Shown: positions 7,233 to 8,012 of the stretch, one piece after another
Numbering within the stretch: the first letter of the stretch is position 1
How the letters are laid out: the number at the start of each line of letters is the position of its first letter
NCBI GenBank assembly: GCA_027438535.1
Contig: DAIAMA010000044.1
Location: 1 to 8,012, forward strand
Source of the DNA: a bacterium
Lineage (GTDB): Bacteria > Pseudomonadota > Gammaproteobacteria > Burkholderiales > Thiobacteraceae
Direction of reading: 5' to 3'
Length of the DNA: 8,012 nt
Notes under the pieces: generated by a model
Told to the model about the DNA's origin: nothing
Databases searched by the model: none
What the model saw: the letters and a program-made list of their open reading frames with translations, nothing else
Made by a program: the position numbers and the translations under genes

Positions 7233-7879
7233 CTGGACCCAAACCAGACCGCAATATTTTTCCTGAGATGGGATGACCCAGTCACCACAACTTTATTTTC
7301 TCGAATCGCTTTCATAATCGTATTGTCGCCGATCCAGACAGCGGTCAGTGTTTCCAAATCGCTGCAAATCGTCAGGTCAACTTCATACCCTGGGTCTTTC
7401 AGGCAGACATCCACTCCTCCCTCTTGGATGACTAACCACCAGTGACGATATTTTGCAGCTTGGTCGGCAAATTCGATTTTTAATACCGTGCGCTCCCCGG
7501 TGAAGTAATCCGCCTTCAGTGATCGATGCATGTCCCAAATGAGCAACGAGGGATCTAGATCCGCCGCCGAGAGGTCGCTACGTACCCAGCGGTGGCCCCA
7601 GGTGCCTAATTGAAAAATAATCGGGACCAGTTCTTCGCCTGCCTCGGTCAATTTGTAGCTGACATGCCCGTTCTTCGCTTTACGCTCGATCACCTTGCCT
7701 TTTTCAAGAGACTTGAGCCGCGTAGAGAGTAAGGAAGGCGACATTAAAGGCACACCCTTGCGCAGATCGTTAAACGATTCGCTCCCCGCAGCCAGCTCGC
7801 GGATTAATAAAAGGGTCCAGCGCTCTCCTAATACTTCCGATGCTTTGGCGATCGGGCAAAATTGTCCATAACCTTTCAT
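7199..7879 (-). CDS. HxlR-family transcriptional regulator with SCP2-like C-terminal region
   Basis: A 226-residue DNA-binding protein. Residues 1-100 are an HxlR/DUF24-type winged helix: FCPIAKASEVLGERWTLLLI at the start, SPSLLSTRLKSLEK as the recognition helix region (about 47-60), and GHVSYKLTEAGEEL as the wing (71-84). Typical HxlR proteins are 100-130 residues. Here an extra C-terminal half (about 120-220, with DPGYEVDLTICSDLETLTAV and WIGDNTIMKAI) resembles an SCP2/sterol-carrier-like fold and may bind a small hydrophobic ligand. Cys8 sits where several redox- or electrophile-sensing DUF24 regulators (YodB, HypR, CatR) keep their reactive cysteine; Cys159 and Cys172 lie in the C-terminal part. 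The ATG at 7879 has AAGGGGA seven bases upstream. Base composition is lower than in the neighbours (29/60 G+C at 7801-7860, against 39/60 at 901-960), which suggests transfer. The target genes are probably outside the window. Confidence 0.92.
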   Translation of the reverse strand: MKGYGQFCPIAKASEVLGERWTLLLIRELAAGSESFNDLRKGVPLMSPSLLSTRLKSLEKGKVIERKAKNGHVSYKLTEAGEELVPIIFQLGTWGHRWVRSDLSAADLDPSLLIWDMHRSLKADYFTGERTVLKIEFADQAAKYRHWWLVIQEGGVDVCLKDPGYEVDLTICSDLETLTAVWIGDNTIMKAIRENKVVVTGSSHLRKNIAVWFGSSYFSDVKSAHS

Positions 7880-7886
7880 ATACGCG

Positions 7887-7893
7887 TCCCCTT
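7887..7893 (-). promoter_or_regulatory. Ribosome binding site of the HxlR gene
   Basis: Read on the minus strand, AAGGGGA lies seven bases before the ATG at 7879 and supports that start. Its distal end overlaps the 23-bp palindrome by two bases, so a protein bound there could affect initiation or transcript start. Confidence 0.7.
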
Positions 7894-7914
7894 AGCTACA
7901 AGTTTTGTACCTAA
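7892..7914. promoter_or_regulatory. Candidate operator of the HxlR-type regulator
   Basis: A 23-bp imperfect palindrome: left arm TTAGCTACAA (7892-7901), centre GTT, right arm TTGTACCTAA (7905-7914), with nine of ten positions complementary. It lies 13 to 35 bases before the start codon of the HxlR gene. HxlR/DUF24 proteins bind as dimers to AT-rich palindromes and often repress themselves, so this is the most likely autoregulatory site. A TAAATT (minus strand, 7918-7913) overlapping its upstream edge could be a -10 box, but no good -35 box was found. Confidence 0.5.
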
Positions 7915-7920
7915 TTTAGC

Positions 7921-8012
7921 TTAGCCCACATTCTTCGGTGCCACCACGCGCTCGCCTGGAACGAAAATAACGGACTGTATTGTATAGCTTAATAAACAAT
8001 TCATCTGAATCC
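7921..8012 (-). CDS. Possible C-terminal tail of an unidentified minus-strand gene
   Basis: A minus-strand frame enters from the right edge and stays open for 29 codons to a TAA at 7921-7923. It reads ...MNCLLSYTIQSVIFVPGERV, then VAPKNVG. The last 16 codons look coding-like in base composition, while the part nearest the edge is AT-rich and could be a promoter region. There is an in-frame ATG at 8004 but no clear ribosome site is visible before it. If real, the gene would end 41 bases before the HxlR gene on the same strand. I do not recognise the sequence; a chance open frame is quite possible at this length. Confidence 0.2.
   Translation of the reverse strand, partial: IQMNCLLSYTIQSVIFVPGERVVAPKNVG

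Noticed and set aside
1..8012. Search for CRISPR arrays, tRNA or rRNA genes, transposases and toxin-antitoxin or defence genes
   Set aside because: No spaced repeats, cloverleaf-like sequences, transposase motifs or recognised defence domains were found by eye. The HrpA helicase is a housekeeping type, not a defence helicase, judging by its full-length DUF3418 region.

Overview
The window is about 60% GC over most of its length, and its gene families are typical of Gram-negative Pseudomonadota. A long HrpA with the C-terminal DUF3418 region, together with an acetate kinase/phosphoketolase pair, would fit a betaproteobacterium (for example a Nitrosomonadales-type chemolithotroph or methylotroph). 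That placement is an inference from gene content and base composition; no rRNA or tRNA is present to support it.

Layout: bases 1-290 are the 3' end of an acetate kinase gene (+). It overlaps by four bases (ATGA) a complete phosphoketolase gene (287-2659, +). A 107-base gap with a promoter-like TAAAAT box leads to a small ankyrin-repeat protein gene (2767-3330, +). This gene converges, with only 9 bases between the stop codons, on a long hrpA gene (3340-7083, -) for a DEAH-box RNA helicase. A 115-base gap separates hrpA from an upstream same-strand gene for an HxlR-family regulator with an SCP2-like C-terminal region (7199-7879, -). That gene and its upstream DNA are visibly lower in GC. A 23-bp imperfect palindrome sits just before its start codon. 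The last 90 or so bases hold a minus-strand reading frame open to the window edge, which may be the tail of another gene.

Function: phosphoketolase splits xylulose-5-phosphate and/or fructose-6-phosphate to acetyl phosphate plus a triose or tetrose phosphate. Acetate kinase turns acetyl phosphate and ADP into acetate and ATP. The two genes form a translationally coupled unit for a phosphoketolase shunt. The ankyrin protein, HrpA and the HxlR regulator have no evident functional link to that unit.

No stretch longer than 300 bases lacks a gene. I see no rRNA, tRNA, CRISPR array, transposase or insertion-sequence ends. Nothing here makes a convincing case for an undescribed multi-gene system. 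The best leads are small: the candidate operator and possible thiol-sensing cysteine of the HxlR gene, a palindrome-rich insertion inside hrpA, and a possible junction with a severed reading frame near 7190-7235.
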